From: an uncultured Clostridium sp.
GTDB lineage: Bacteria > Bacillota_A > Clostridia > TANB77 > CAG-508
DNA length: 5,469 nt
Direction: 5' to 3'
Assembly: GCA_946491915.1 (NCBI GenBank)
Contig: CAMLYR010000097.1
Coordinates: 1-5,469 of the forward strand
The notes beneath the pieces were generated by a model. The model had not been told where the DNA came from, ran no database searches, and worked only from the letters and a program-made list of their open reading frames with translations. Of the stretch, positions 1 to 5,366 are shown one piece after another. Every line of letters begins with the position of its first letter. Within the stretch, counting starts at the first letter, position 1. A program made the translations under genes and the position numbers.

Positions 1-2
1 CG

Positions 3-89
3 CAGGAGTCGGATCAGGAGCTTTTGATGAAGCTGTTGGCGAAGCCGGAGATGGCTGCGCTCTTGAAAACATTGGCGAAAGGGTTATAG
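3..89 (+). CDS. C-terminal end of an unidentified protein (partial)
   Basis: An open frame runs from the window edge to TAG at 87-89 and gives 28 residues, starting QESDQELLMKLL and ending LLKTLAKGL. The peptide looks like an amphipathic, Leu/Lys/Glu-rich helix. I chose this frame because its third codon positions are strongly G/C-biased (CAG GAG, CTG TTG GCG AAG CCG GAG ATG) and because it stops just before a clear terminator. The frame one base earlier is also open, to a TAG at 98 that would lie inside the terminator stem, and gives a Gly/Ala-rich peptide that looks less natural. The G/C-rich third positions contrast with the AT-rich genes downstream, so this gene may belong to the backbone of the element and the later genes to its cargo. 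The fragment is too short to assign a family. Confidence 0.5.
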   Translation, partial: QESDQELLMKLLAKPEMAALLKTLAKGL

Positions 90-93
90 AAAC

Positions 94-138
94 ATAGGCA
101 GAACTGTCCGGAGAAAATGAATGGTTCTGCCTATTTTT
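94..138 (+). terminator. Rho-independent terminator after the partial gene
   Basis: ATAGGCAGAAC at 94-104 is perfectly complementary to GTTCTGCCTAT at 124-134. Two G-U pairs and one A-U pair can extend the stem to 14 base pairs around a 13-base loop. The stem runs into TTTTT, followed by GTTGTTT. It lies five bases after the stop codon of the partial gene. A related but decayed copy of the same sequence lies at 1172-1211, on the far side of the membrane-protein gene. Confidence 0.85.
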
Positions 139-185
139 GTTGTTTAATTGATTATTCCTTTTATGGTTAGTCAAAATCTGTTAAC

Positions 186-214
186 TCGACACTATTTCAA
201 GAAGCTGTTATAAT
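186..214 (+). promoter_or_regulatory. Strong sigma-A promoter with extended -10
   Basis: The -35 box is TCGACA at 186-191 (five of six matches to TTGACA). A 17-base spacer leads to a perfect TATAAT at 209-214, and TG at 206-207 gives the extended -10 motif TGTTATAAT. Transcription should begin near 220-222. This drives the membrane-protein gene and gives it a 5' leader of about 20 bases. It also rules out the in-frame TTG at 220 as the start codon. Confidence 0.8.
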
Positions 215-240
215 TTAGCTTGAATTTTTGTGATGGGGGG

Positions 241-1113
241 ATGCTTGTGGAAACATTCTTAGAACGTCAAGGGTTCTATGATTATATAAATCATTTTATT
301 GCAGGAGCAGTCTTGGTGATAGGAATAGAAATTATGTTGATTCCATTTGATTATAGTTTAGTCGGTACAATATATACAAAACTGTATCAACAGTATATTT
401 TAATTAATTCAAATGGAACAGTATCAACAGAGAACGTTGATATGCTTTTGTGGAACATAAATATTATATTACTTTGTTTTCTGCTTTTTTATCTCATTGG
501 AGTTTTCATTCAGGAATTATATAGCAATTTATATAGTGGTAGCAATCTTAAGCACAATGTTGGGGCGACAGAAAATAAGAATACAGAAAATATTTACTGC
601 GACAGCATTATGTCAAAGGTGTTTAAGATTATTTCGCGTTTGATAATTAAAGTTCGTCAAGGAAATTACATAGATAATCTTTTTGAAGATTCTGATCTTA
701 TTACAAATAGCATAAAGCGCAAAAAATATAAACAATATGCAGAAGATATTGCTAAGAAAAAGGAGCTATTTACTGAAAACAAAATTATCTATGATAAAGA
801 ATTATCATCATATTTTTTCGCTTACTGTGTTTATTACATTCAAGTCCGCGGGAAAGATAAAAAACTCGAAAAATTGAGAGATATTGAAGGACTATCAATG
901 TCTCTTTCGTTGATATTTCTTTTCCTTGCGTTTGGCTCTGGTATAGCGTTTATTATTTCTTCTTTATATTCTAATGACTGTATTATGTTTGAAATAATTA
1001 ATTTTTTAGTAAACGTTTTTCTTTCTATTTTGTTTGACTGTTACGCGGAAAGAGCACTAAAAAATAGGATTAGAATGACTCTTGCGGTGTACGAGGCAGA
1101 GCAAGACAGATAA
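241..1113 (+). CDS. Four-helix integral membrane protein, function unknown
   Basis: The protein is 290 residues from ATG 241. Hydrophobic segments at about 20-36, 72-92, 219-243 and 250-268 predict two pairs of membrane helices. The pairs are separated by a charged, Lys-rich region of about 125 residues that is probably cytosolic and contains the basic stretch KRKKYKQY (159-166). Before the third helix, an aromatic-rich stretch (FFAYCVYYIQVRGKDKKLEKL, about 192-212) leads into the membrane. The C-terminus is short and charged. I do not recognise a named family. The general plan resembles small membrane effectors found near defence genes, but no diagnostic motif supports that role. Start choice: the promoter excludes TTG 220. 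ATG 241 directly abuts a GGGGGG run, whereas GTG 247, two codons on, sits six bases after it and is a real alternative. The gene is monocistronic, with its own promoter and a terminator-like repeat 58 bases after its stop. Confidence 0.88.
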   Translation: MLVETFLERQGFYDYINHFIAGAVLVIGIEIMLIPFDYSLVGTIYTKLYQQYILINSNGTVSTENVDMLLWNINIILLCFLLFYLIGVFIQELYSNLYSGSNLKHNVGATENKNTENIYCDSIMSKVFKIISRLIIKVRQGNYIDNLFEDSDLITNSIKRKKYKQYAEDIAKKKELFTENKIIYDKELSSYFFAYCVYYIQVRGKDKKLEKLRDIEGLSMSLSLIFLFLAFGSGIAFIISSLYSNDCIMFEIINFLVNVFLSILFDCYAERALKNRIRMTLAVYEAEQDR

Positions 1114-1171
1114 ATAGGAGTTGATATCCTTGAATTGTTGTATATGATGGCATGAAAATATTGCGCATAAC

Positions 1172-1211
1172 ACAGGCAGAACTGCCCAGAGAGACGGATG
1201 GTTTTGTTTTT
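1172..1211 (+). terminator. Degenerate second copy of the 94-138 terminator
   Basis: ACAGGCAGAACTGCCC at 1172-1187, followed by GATGGTTTTGTTTTT ending at 1211, repeats the upstream terminator with a few substitutions and one gap. The right arm has drifted from GGTTCTGCCT to GGTTTTGTTT, but RNA pairing survives over about 10 positions through G-U wobbles (AGGCAGAACT with GGUUUUGUUU), and a T run follows. It probably still weakly terminates the membrane-protein transcript. Its similarity to the first copy makes the 94-1211 segment look like a unit bounded by direct repeats. Confidence 0.6.
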
Positions 1212-1224
1212 CGATTTAAAGAAG

Positions 1225-1255
1225 TGTACAATATTATGCAATAGTGTGATATATT
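1225..1255 (+). promoter_or_regulatory. Possible promoter of the NTPase/coupling-protein-like operon
   Basis: An extended -10 candidate, TGATATATT, ends at 1255 (TATATT at 1250-1255, TG at 1247-1248). The upstream TGTACA at 1225-1230 is a weak -35 candidate with a long 19-base spacer. It is the best candidate I see in the AT-rich 158 bases between the repeat and the NTPase start, and would give a 5' leader of about 110 bases. TACAAT at 1295-1300 is another possible -10, but no -35 box is visible for it. Confidence 0.35.
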
Positions 1256-1357
1256 CTATCTAAGAGTATATATACGGATTTTAGAAATTTTAAGTACAAT
1301 GGGAAGCGCATATTGGAAATTTGATTGATACTATTAAAATCCCAATACGTTATTACG

Positions 1358-1363
1358 AAGGAG
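1358..1363 (+). promoter_or_regulatory. Ribosome binding site fixing the NTPase start
   Basis: AAGGAG lies five bases before ATG 1369. An in-frame TTG at 1321, 16 codons earlier, has no comparable site, so the shorter protein is preferred. Confidence 0.85.
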
Positions 1364-1368
1364 AATAT

Positions 1369-3456
1369 ATGGACGTAATAAAAGGGATCGTTGAGGAAAT
1401 AGTGAATCTTGTATTTGGTAATTCTTTGAGAGGGAAAGCAGAAGATATAATAAAAAATTTGCAAATATCATTAAAAGCGAATGATGCTTTTCAACAATTA
1501 TTAAAAAATACAGAATTTAGAAACGCTGTTAATTCTCAATCTGATCCTTCATTACACACAAAAAACATCACAAAAATATTTATGAGTAATATATTTTCAT
1601 ATAATCAAGTTTCTGTAGATGTTTTAATTGATAATTATGGAATTGAAAATGAAGAAAATAAAGTACTTTTTAGAACTTATTATGATGTATTAGAAAGTAT
1701 TACATTTAAAAGTTTTGATAGTGAATTTTGTATGGTTTGTAGCCAGTTAAAAAGAATAAACAATGCAATTGAGGGTAATAATGAAAATTTTAGCAAACTC
1801 ATTAATGAAGTACGAGTAACATTTTGTGAACAATTAGATTCTTTAAAAGAAGTAGCTTTAAAAACGTTAGAAATTTATGAGAATGAGTTTTGGAGATATA
1901 TTTTATGTTTAGTAGATAAATATAAGAAAAAACCATTAATTCCATTGATTGGTAGACAACAGGTTTTAAATGAAATTTATTTTTGGATAAATAGGGCGGA
2001 AAAAAATAGTATATATCAAAAGGCTTGTTTAGTGGGAAATGCAGGAAGTGGAAAAACAAGAATTGCACAAGAATTGGTAAAGGATGGTTTAGATAATGGA
2101 ATAATAATTTATGTAGGGTATTCCGATATAGATATATTATATGAAAAAATTAAGCATCATAATGGGATTATTTTGTATAGTAATTGCATTTTTATCTTTG
2201 ATTATATCTATGAAAAGCTATCTAAAATAAATGCCATTATTACTATAATTCAAGATAATTGTGGATGTTTTAAAGTCGGATTTATGACAATAGAAAGAGA
2301 TACTTCAGAAGATCATTTAGTACTGGTTGGTAAACGCTATACAAAGTTTGATTTAAATAGATATAATCAATTAGGGGTCGATGATTTTAGTAAAATTATT
2401 GAAAATACTTTTAAATTTGAAAATGAGGAGGATTTACCAGACAATTTACGTCAAAAATGTAATGAACTTGCAAATTCAATTAAATTAAAGCTAAATGATA
2501 CTCGTCCCATATTAGCAGTGTTGATAGGAAAAATATACAAAAGAGATTACTATGAGAATCACTGTGAAACGAATTTGACACAATATACAACACTTCAATC
2601 TCTACTCGAGCAGTATTGGGAGGATAAATGTACGGAGAGTAGATTGTTACATAAATTTGGTTTAGAAAGTTCTGAAGATGTTAGAGAATTAAGAGCTAAA
2701 TGTGACAAATTGGTTAAAATATTAGTATTTATTAAAGCCGTAACAGGAATAAATAAGTTAGAAATCCTTTTTTCAAAAGGAAAAACTTTTCAAAAAGAAG
2801 ATATCATTTGTTCTGATGCAGATTTTTGTGATTTTATATGGGAAAACGCTTTTAATGAACTAAACGGCTTATCAATAGATAAACATATCATTAAAAAATG
2901 TATATATTATTTTTTGAAAGATAATGCTATTAGTACAAGTAGATCTGGATTTGAAATTATTGTACAATATGATTTGCTAATAGAATGGATTTTTTATGAT
3001 CAATATATAGAAAAAGAGGATTATGAACAATGGATAACTAGACTTCTACCAATATTAATGAAATCTTCTTACAAAGACGGATTTCTATCGAAAATATACA
3101 GAGCTGACAAAGATTTCCCGAATATTACCACTATAATATCAGCTATGGATTTTGCTCCGTATGAAGATAGTGTTTTCGTCTATACAAAGAGATTAATTGA
3201 GAGTAAAGATATTGATTCTGGTATTGGATTTTACGAATATTTGATTTCTAATATATGGGCGACAAAAGATTTTAAAGATAATAAATGGTTGCAAAAATCT
3301 TTTGAAAATAAATTTATTCGACTTTTTAGTGATTATAAAAGGAATACAGAATTAATTGAAGGAAACTTAGGGGATTATATTTTGATAAAAAAATGGGAGA
3401 CCTATTGGCCGGGGGCTGATAAACCTCAGATGAAGACAAACAAGAAAATACAGTAG
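1369..3456 (+). CDS. STAND/AAA-like P-loop NTPase, candidate sensor of a defence-type operon
   Basis: The protein is 695 residues. Residues 1-190 form a mostly helical N-terminal region that I do not recognise. LIGRQQVLNEI (193-203) matches the 'IGRxxEL' entry of STAND/AAA NTPases. Walker A is GNAGSGKT (223-230). A hydrophobic strand ending in an acidic residue, CIFIFDY (273-279), is the likely Walker B with D278, although the usual second acidic residue is replaced by Tyr. FMTIERD (305-311) fits the sensor-1 strand with its Arg. After the NTPase core comes a long helical region. Near residues 527-541 the stretch GFEIIVQYDLLIEWIF resembles the 'PDL..E' winged-helix element that follows STAND cores. 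No transmembrane segment, protease, nuclease or TIR motif is visible. ATP binding is well supported and the STAND assignment is by eye. The gene lies 44 bases before the coupling-protein-like gene, with no terminator between them, so the two are probably co-transcribed. Its very AT-rich codon use suggests acquired cargo. Confidence 0.88.
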   Translation: MDVIKGIVEEIVNLVFGNSLRGKAEDIIKNLQISLKANDAFQQLLKNTEFRNAVNSQSDPSLHTKNITKIFMSNIFSYNQVSVDVLIDNYGIENEENKVLFRTYYDVLESITFKSFDSEFCMVCSQLKRINNAIEGNNENFSKLINEVRVTFCEQLDSLKEVALKTLEIYENEFWRYILCLVDKYKKKPLIPLIGRQQVLNEIYFWINRAEKNSIYQKACLVGNAGSGKTRIAQELVKDGLDNGIIIYVGYSDIDILYEKIKHHNGIILYSNCIFIFDYIYEKLSKINAIITIIQDNCGCFKVGFMTIERDTSEDHLVLVGKRYTKFDLNRYNQLGVDDFSKIIENTFKFENEEDLPDNLRQKCNELANSIKLKLNDTRPILAVLIGKIYKRDYYENHCETNLTQYTTLQSLLEQYWEDKCTESRLLHKFGLESSEDVRELRAKCDKLVKILVFIKAVTGINKLEILFSKGKTFQKEDIICSDADFCDFIWENAFNELNGLSIDKHIIKKCIYYFLKDNAISTSRSGFEIIVQYDLLIEWIFYDQYIEKEDYEQWITRLLPILMKSSYKDGFLSKIYRADKDFPNITTIISAMDFAPYEDSVFVYTKRLIESKDIDSGIGFYEYLISNIWATKDFKDNKWLQKSFENKFIRLFSDYKRNTELIEGNLGDYILIKKWETYWPGADKPQMKTNKKIQ

Positions 3457-3487
3457 AGAAAAATGAAATGAAAGTGAGTTTAAGATC

Positions 3488-3495
3488 AAAGGAGG
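3488..3495 (+). promoter_or_regulatory. Ribosome binding site fixing the coupling-protein-like start
   Basis: AAAGGAGG is a near-perfect Shine-Dalgarno sequence, five bases before ATG 3501. The in-frame ATG at 3468, 11 codons earlier, has no such site, so 3501 is the better start. Confidence 0.9.
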
Positions 3496-3500
3496 CACTT

Positions 3501-4859
3501 ATGGGAAGTTGTAATAATGCATTTATAGGAGTAAGAAAATATAAAGAATTAAATTACACATTATTATATAAAATACAAAAGTTGATAAATAATGGACATT
3601 CTTTTTTGTTAACTGAAGTAAGTGGTGATTTATATAGTACTCTTTGCAATGAATTAAAAGACAAAGGATATCAAGTTTATTGTTTAGATTTGCGTAATCC
3701 AATGGAGAGTGATAGTTGGAATGCGCTGTATTATCCATATACGTTATACAAGCAAAATAAATATCTAGAATGCCTTGATGCGTTAGAATCTGTTTCCAGT
3801 AATATCATACTGGATGAAGAAAATTTAAAGAGGACAGATCCTTTTTGGGCTATTTCGGCAAAAGATTTTTTGGTTGGGCTTAGTTACTGTTTGTTTGAAG
3901 ATGCACCATATGATGAGTGCGTTAATTTGAAGAGCATTCAAAGTATGGTAAACGAAGGAATGGGAAAATTTGGTGGTAGCACTTATATAAAAGAATATTT
4001 TGCTTTGAAAGAAGATAATGATTATGGAAAGCAGGCTGCATTGTCTGTATTACAAGCACCATCGGATACATATGCCAGTATCATATCAGTTTTTAATCAA
4101 AAATTAAAATCAATTACAGTAAAAAATACTTTTTTAAGAAATATTTGCAATAATACAATAGATTTAAAAGAGGTAATTACGCAAAAGAGTGCAGTGTTTA
4201 TAAGAGTTGAAGACGAAAAAACGGAAGCCTCTCAATATGTTCATATATTTATAAAGCAGTTATATGAAGAATTGATACAAGAATATTATGCCGATAAAAA
4301 GGCACAAAATGAGTATACATTTATTTTTAATGATTTTTTGAGTTTAGGAAAAATCCATGATATAGAAAAGATGTTATTAGGTGCCCCAAAAAGAAATATT
4401 GATTTTACATTTGTCATTCAGGGAATTAGCGCATTGGAATGTACTTATGGACAAGAGCTTGCTAATATGATATTAGGTAGTTGTGATACATATATTATAT
4501 ATAATAGTATGGACTTAAGGACATTAAAATATATTAAAGATTTATGTAAAAATAGAGGTTTAAAAAAGGGAAAGAAGAATTTTAGCGAGGGGATAAAAGA
4601 GGCAATAGAAATATCTTTATCAGGAGTTCGAGAATTAACTGCGTATCAAAAGCCAGATATTATTTATAAGGTTGGCAAATCAAAAGTGAAATCTTATAAA
4701 GACTATCAACCTTCAGTATTTAATATCCAAGAAAAAGTTAAGGAAACTAAGAAAAAGAGGTTAGTAGAAATGATGAGGAGTCAAAATGATGAAGAAGACA
4801 ACGATGAGAGATCACCTGCAGAAAGATTAAGAGCTTTAATAGAAGATGCGGATGCTTAA
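3501..4859 (+). CDS. VirD4/TraG-like coupling-protein homologue with degenerate ATPase motifs
   Basis: The protein is 452 residues. By eye it follows the cytoplasmic domain of VirD4/TraG coupling proteins, which pump DNA-relaxase complexes into type IV secretion channels. Matching landmarks are SFLLTEVSGDL (34-44, usually VVTDPKGEL), KGYQVYCLDL then SDSWNAL (55-76), DPFW (113-116), FIFNDFLSLGKI (274-285, usually FLLDEFANIGQI), R298 and Q307 in the R...Q segment, GSCDT (326-330) and GVR (375-377). The canonical membrane anchor is absent: the protein begins at the P-loop strand (NAFIG, 6-10). The P-loop position reads VRKYKEL instead of GSGSGKT, losing Lys and Thr, and Walker B reads N277-D278 instead of D-E. 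It is therefore probably a soluble pseudo-ATPase. Residues 404-452 are a highly charged tail. The frame is intact, which argues against simple decay. Co-transcription with the NTPase suggests a joint role, perhaps as a decoy or inhibitor of conjugation; this is inference. Confidence 0.85.
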   Translation: MGSCNNAFIGVRKYKELNYTLLYKIQKLINNGHSFLLTEVSGDLYSTLCNELKDKGYQVYCLDLRNPMESDSWNALYYPYTLYKQNKYLECLDALESVSSNIILDEENLKRTDPFWAISAKDFLVGLSYCLFEDAPYDECVNLKSIQSMVNEGMGKFGGSTYIKEYFALKEDNDYGKQAALSVLQAPSDTYASIISVFNQKLKSITVKNTFLRNICNNTIDLKEVITQKSAVFIRVEDEKTEASQYVHIFIKQLYEELIQEYYADKKAQNEYTFIFNDFLSLGKIHDIEKMLLGAPKRNIDFTFVIQGISALECTYGQELANMILGSCDTYIIYNSMDLRTLKYIKDLCKNRGLKKGKKNFSEGIKEAIEISLSGVRELTAYQKPDIIYKVGKSKVKSYKDYQPSVFNIQEKVKETKKKRLVEMMRSQNDEEDNDERSPAERLRALIEDADA

Positions 4860-5142
4860 TACAGTATATAATTTTTGAGCTATAACCGAGTAATATTACA
4901 TGATATAATTACATAAGATATTTTATGTTGTTAACAGAAATGTGGCAATAGGAAGATCGAACAATCAACCACCCCCCTAGATTCACATCTCCTGCTAATC
5001 ACCTGCAAAAGAGAGCCTGAAAAATACCTTTTATTTAGTTTGATTTTGCTTACATACGGTTGATACCTGACCGATAGAAACCCCTTGATTTCCTTGCATT
5101 TCTTTTACTTACTTTGATAGTGAAAGCAAAGATTAGAGGGAA
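4860..5142. other. Non-coding right end of the putative integrated element
   Basis: No credible gene is visible on either strand in these 283 bases, and there is no convincing terminator just after the operon. Short structures are present: ATTACAT twice, 13 bases apart (4895-4901 and 4908-4914); GGTTGATACC at 5058-5067, a small inverted repeat; CGGT/ACCG at 5057-5060 and 5070-5073; a C6 run near 4973; and CTTTGATAGTGAAAGCAAAG at 5112-5131. Repeats of this kind beside an attachment site could bind integrase arms or excisionase, but none matches a site I can name. Confidence 0.5.
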
Positions 5143-5184
5143 CTCCTAAGCGGAAGGCCGGCGGTTCGAATCCGCCCAGGAACG
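5143..5184 (+). other. Attachment-site remnant: 3' half of tRNA-Arg(CCU)
   Basis: The segment reads as tRNA positions 32-73: anticodon loop CTCCTAA (5143-5149, anticodon CCU), 3' anticodon strand GCGGA, a five-base variable loop AGGCC, a perfect T arm of GGCGG, TTCGAAT and CCGCC (5160-5176), 3' acceptor strand CAGGAAC and discriminator G. CCA is not encoded. The upstream bases GGGAA cannot pair with GCGGA, and no GTTCCTG acceptor strand or D arm lies before it, so only half a tRNA is present. Tyrosine integrases commonly recombine in a tRNA anticodon loop and duplicate the 3' half, so this is most likely the right attachment site. The intact tRNA-Arg would then lie upstream, beyond this window. 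Confidence 0.82.
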
Positions 5185-5189
5185 TAACC

Positions 5190-5235
5190 GAGAAGCCGAA
5201 AATTCCTTGAAAAATCGAGGTTTTCGGCTTTTCTC
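5190..5235 (+). terminator. Strong hairpin terminator behind the tRNA remnant
   Basis: AAGCCGAAAA (5193-5202) pairs perfectly with TTTTCGGCTT (5221-5230). After a TT bulge the stem continues with CCTTGA against TCGAGG (one G-U pair), closing on an AAAA tetraloop. TTCTC follows the stem. This is probably the natural terminator of the tRNA-Arg gene, kept on the far side of the attachment site. A third arm at 5246-5255 can compete for the right arm. Confidence 0.75.
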
Positions 5236-5270
5236 ATTTTCGGAAAAAAGCCGAACACAGAACCTAACGG

Positions 5271-5298
5271 CGATTAGCAGTTCACAATTTGCTAATCG
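5271..5298. repeat. Inverted repeat CGATTAGCA / TGCTAATCG
   Basis: CGATTAGCA at 5271-5279 is a perfect 9-base inverted repeat of TGCTAATCG at 5290-5298, with a 10-base loop. Its right arm carries the GCTAATC motif that recurs as direct copies at 5328-5334 and 5361-5367. An overlapping pair, CAGTTCA (5278-5284) and TGAACTG (5304-5310), offers an alternative fold. Confidence 0.65.
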
Positions 5299-5324
5299 GA
5301 CTCTGAACTGTGCAATTCCATTAG

Positions 5325-5366
5325 CTGCTAATCAGAGCAAAATTCCTGCAAAAAATCCTGCTAATC
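5325..5366. repeat. Direct CTGCTAATC repeats, also present at 4992-5000
   Basis: CTGCTAATC occurs at 5325-5333 and 5358-5366, and again at 4992-5000 on the other side of the tRNA remnant. CCTGCAAAA also occurs on both sides (5002-5010 and 5345-5353). The function is unknown. They could be protein-binding sites or the remains of nested element ends. From 5367 to 5469 I see no gene and no convincing signal. Confidence 0.5.

Noticed and set aside
1129..1155. Similarity of CTTGAATTGTTGT...GATGG to the leader at 219-245
   Set aside because: The match is short and gapped, lies in AT-rich DNA and is not in the same order relative to the terminator repeat, so chance is likely.
1041..1241. 66-codon frame on the - strand
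   Set aside because: It overlaps the end of the membrane-protein gene antisense and the terminator repeat, with no credible ribosome binding site.
1234..1464. 76-codon frame on the - strand
   Set aside because: It is antisense to the NTPase start and leader; its Ile/Tyr/Phe-rich composition is a shadow of AT-rich DNA.
1802..2068. 88-codon frame on the - strand
   Set aside because: It is antisense to the NTPase core; its Phe/Leu-rich content mirrors Lys/Glu codons on the coding strand.
3523..3738. 71-codon frame on the - strand
   Set aside because: It is antisense to the start of the VirD4-like gene, whose coding frame is clearly the real one.
3501..4859. A functional conjugative coupling protein
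   Set aside because: The membrane anchor, Walker A Lys/Thr and Walker B Asp-Glu are all missing, and no other conjugation gene is visible in the window.
4930..4985. Minus-strand short peptide after the GGGGGGTGG run (C-run near 4973)
   Set aside because: It would be only about 19 codons from a TTG start, with no promoter or recognisable product.
5100..5184. A complete tRNA gene
   Set aside because: Only positions 32-73 are present. The 43 bases upstream contain no GTTCCTG acceptor strand, D arm or TCCGC anticodon strand.
5271..5366. CRISPR array from the GCTAATC repeats
   Set aside because: The repeats are only 7-9 bases long, mixed in orientation and irregularly spaced.
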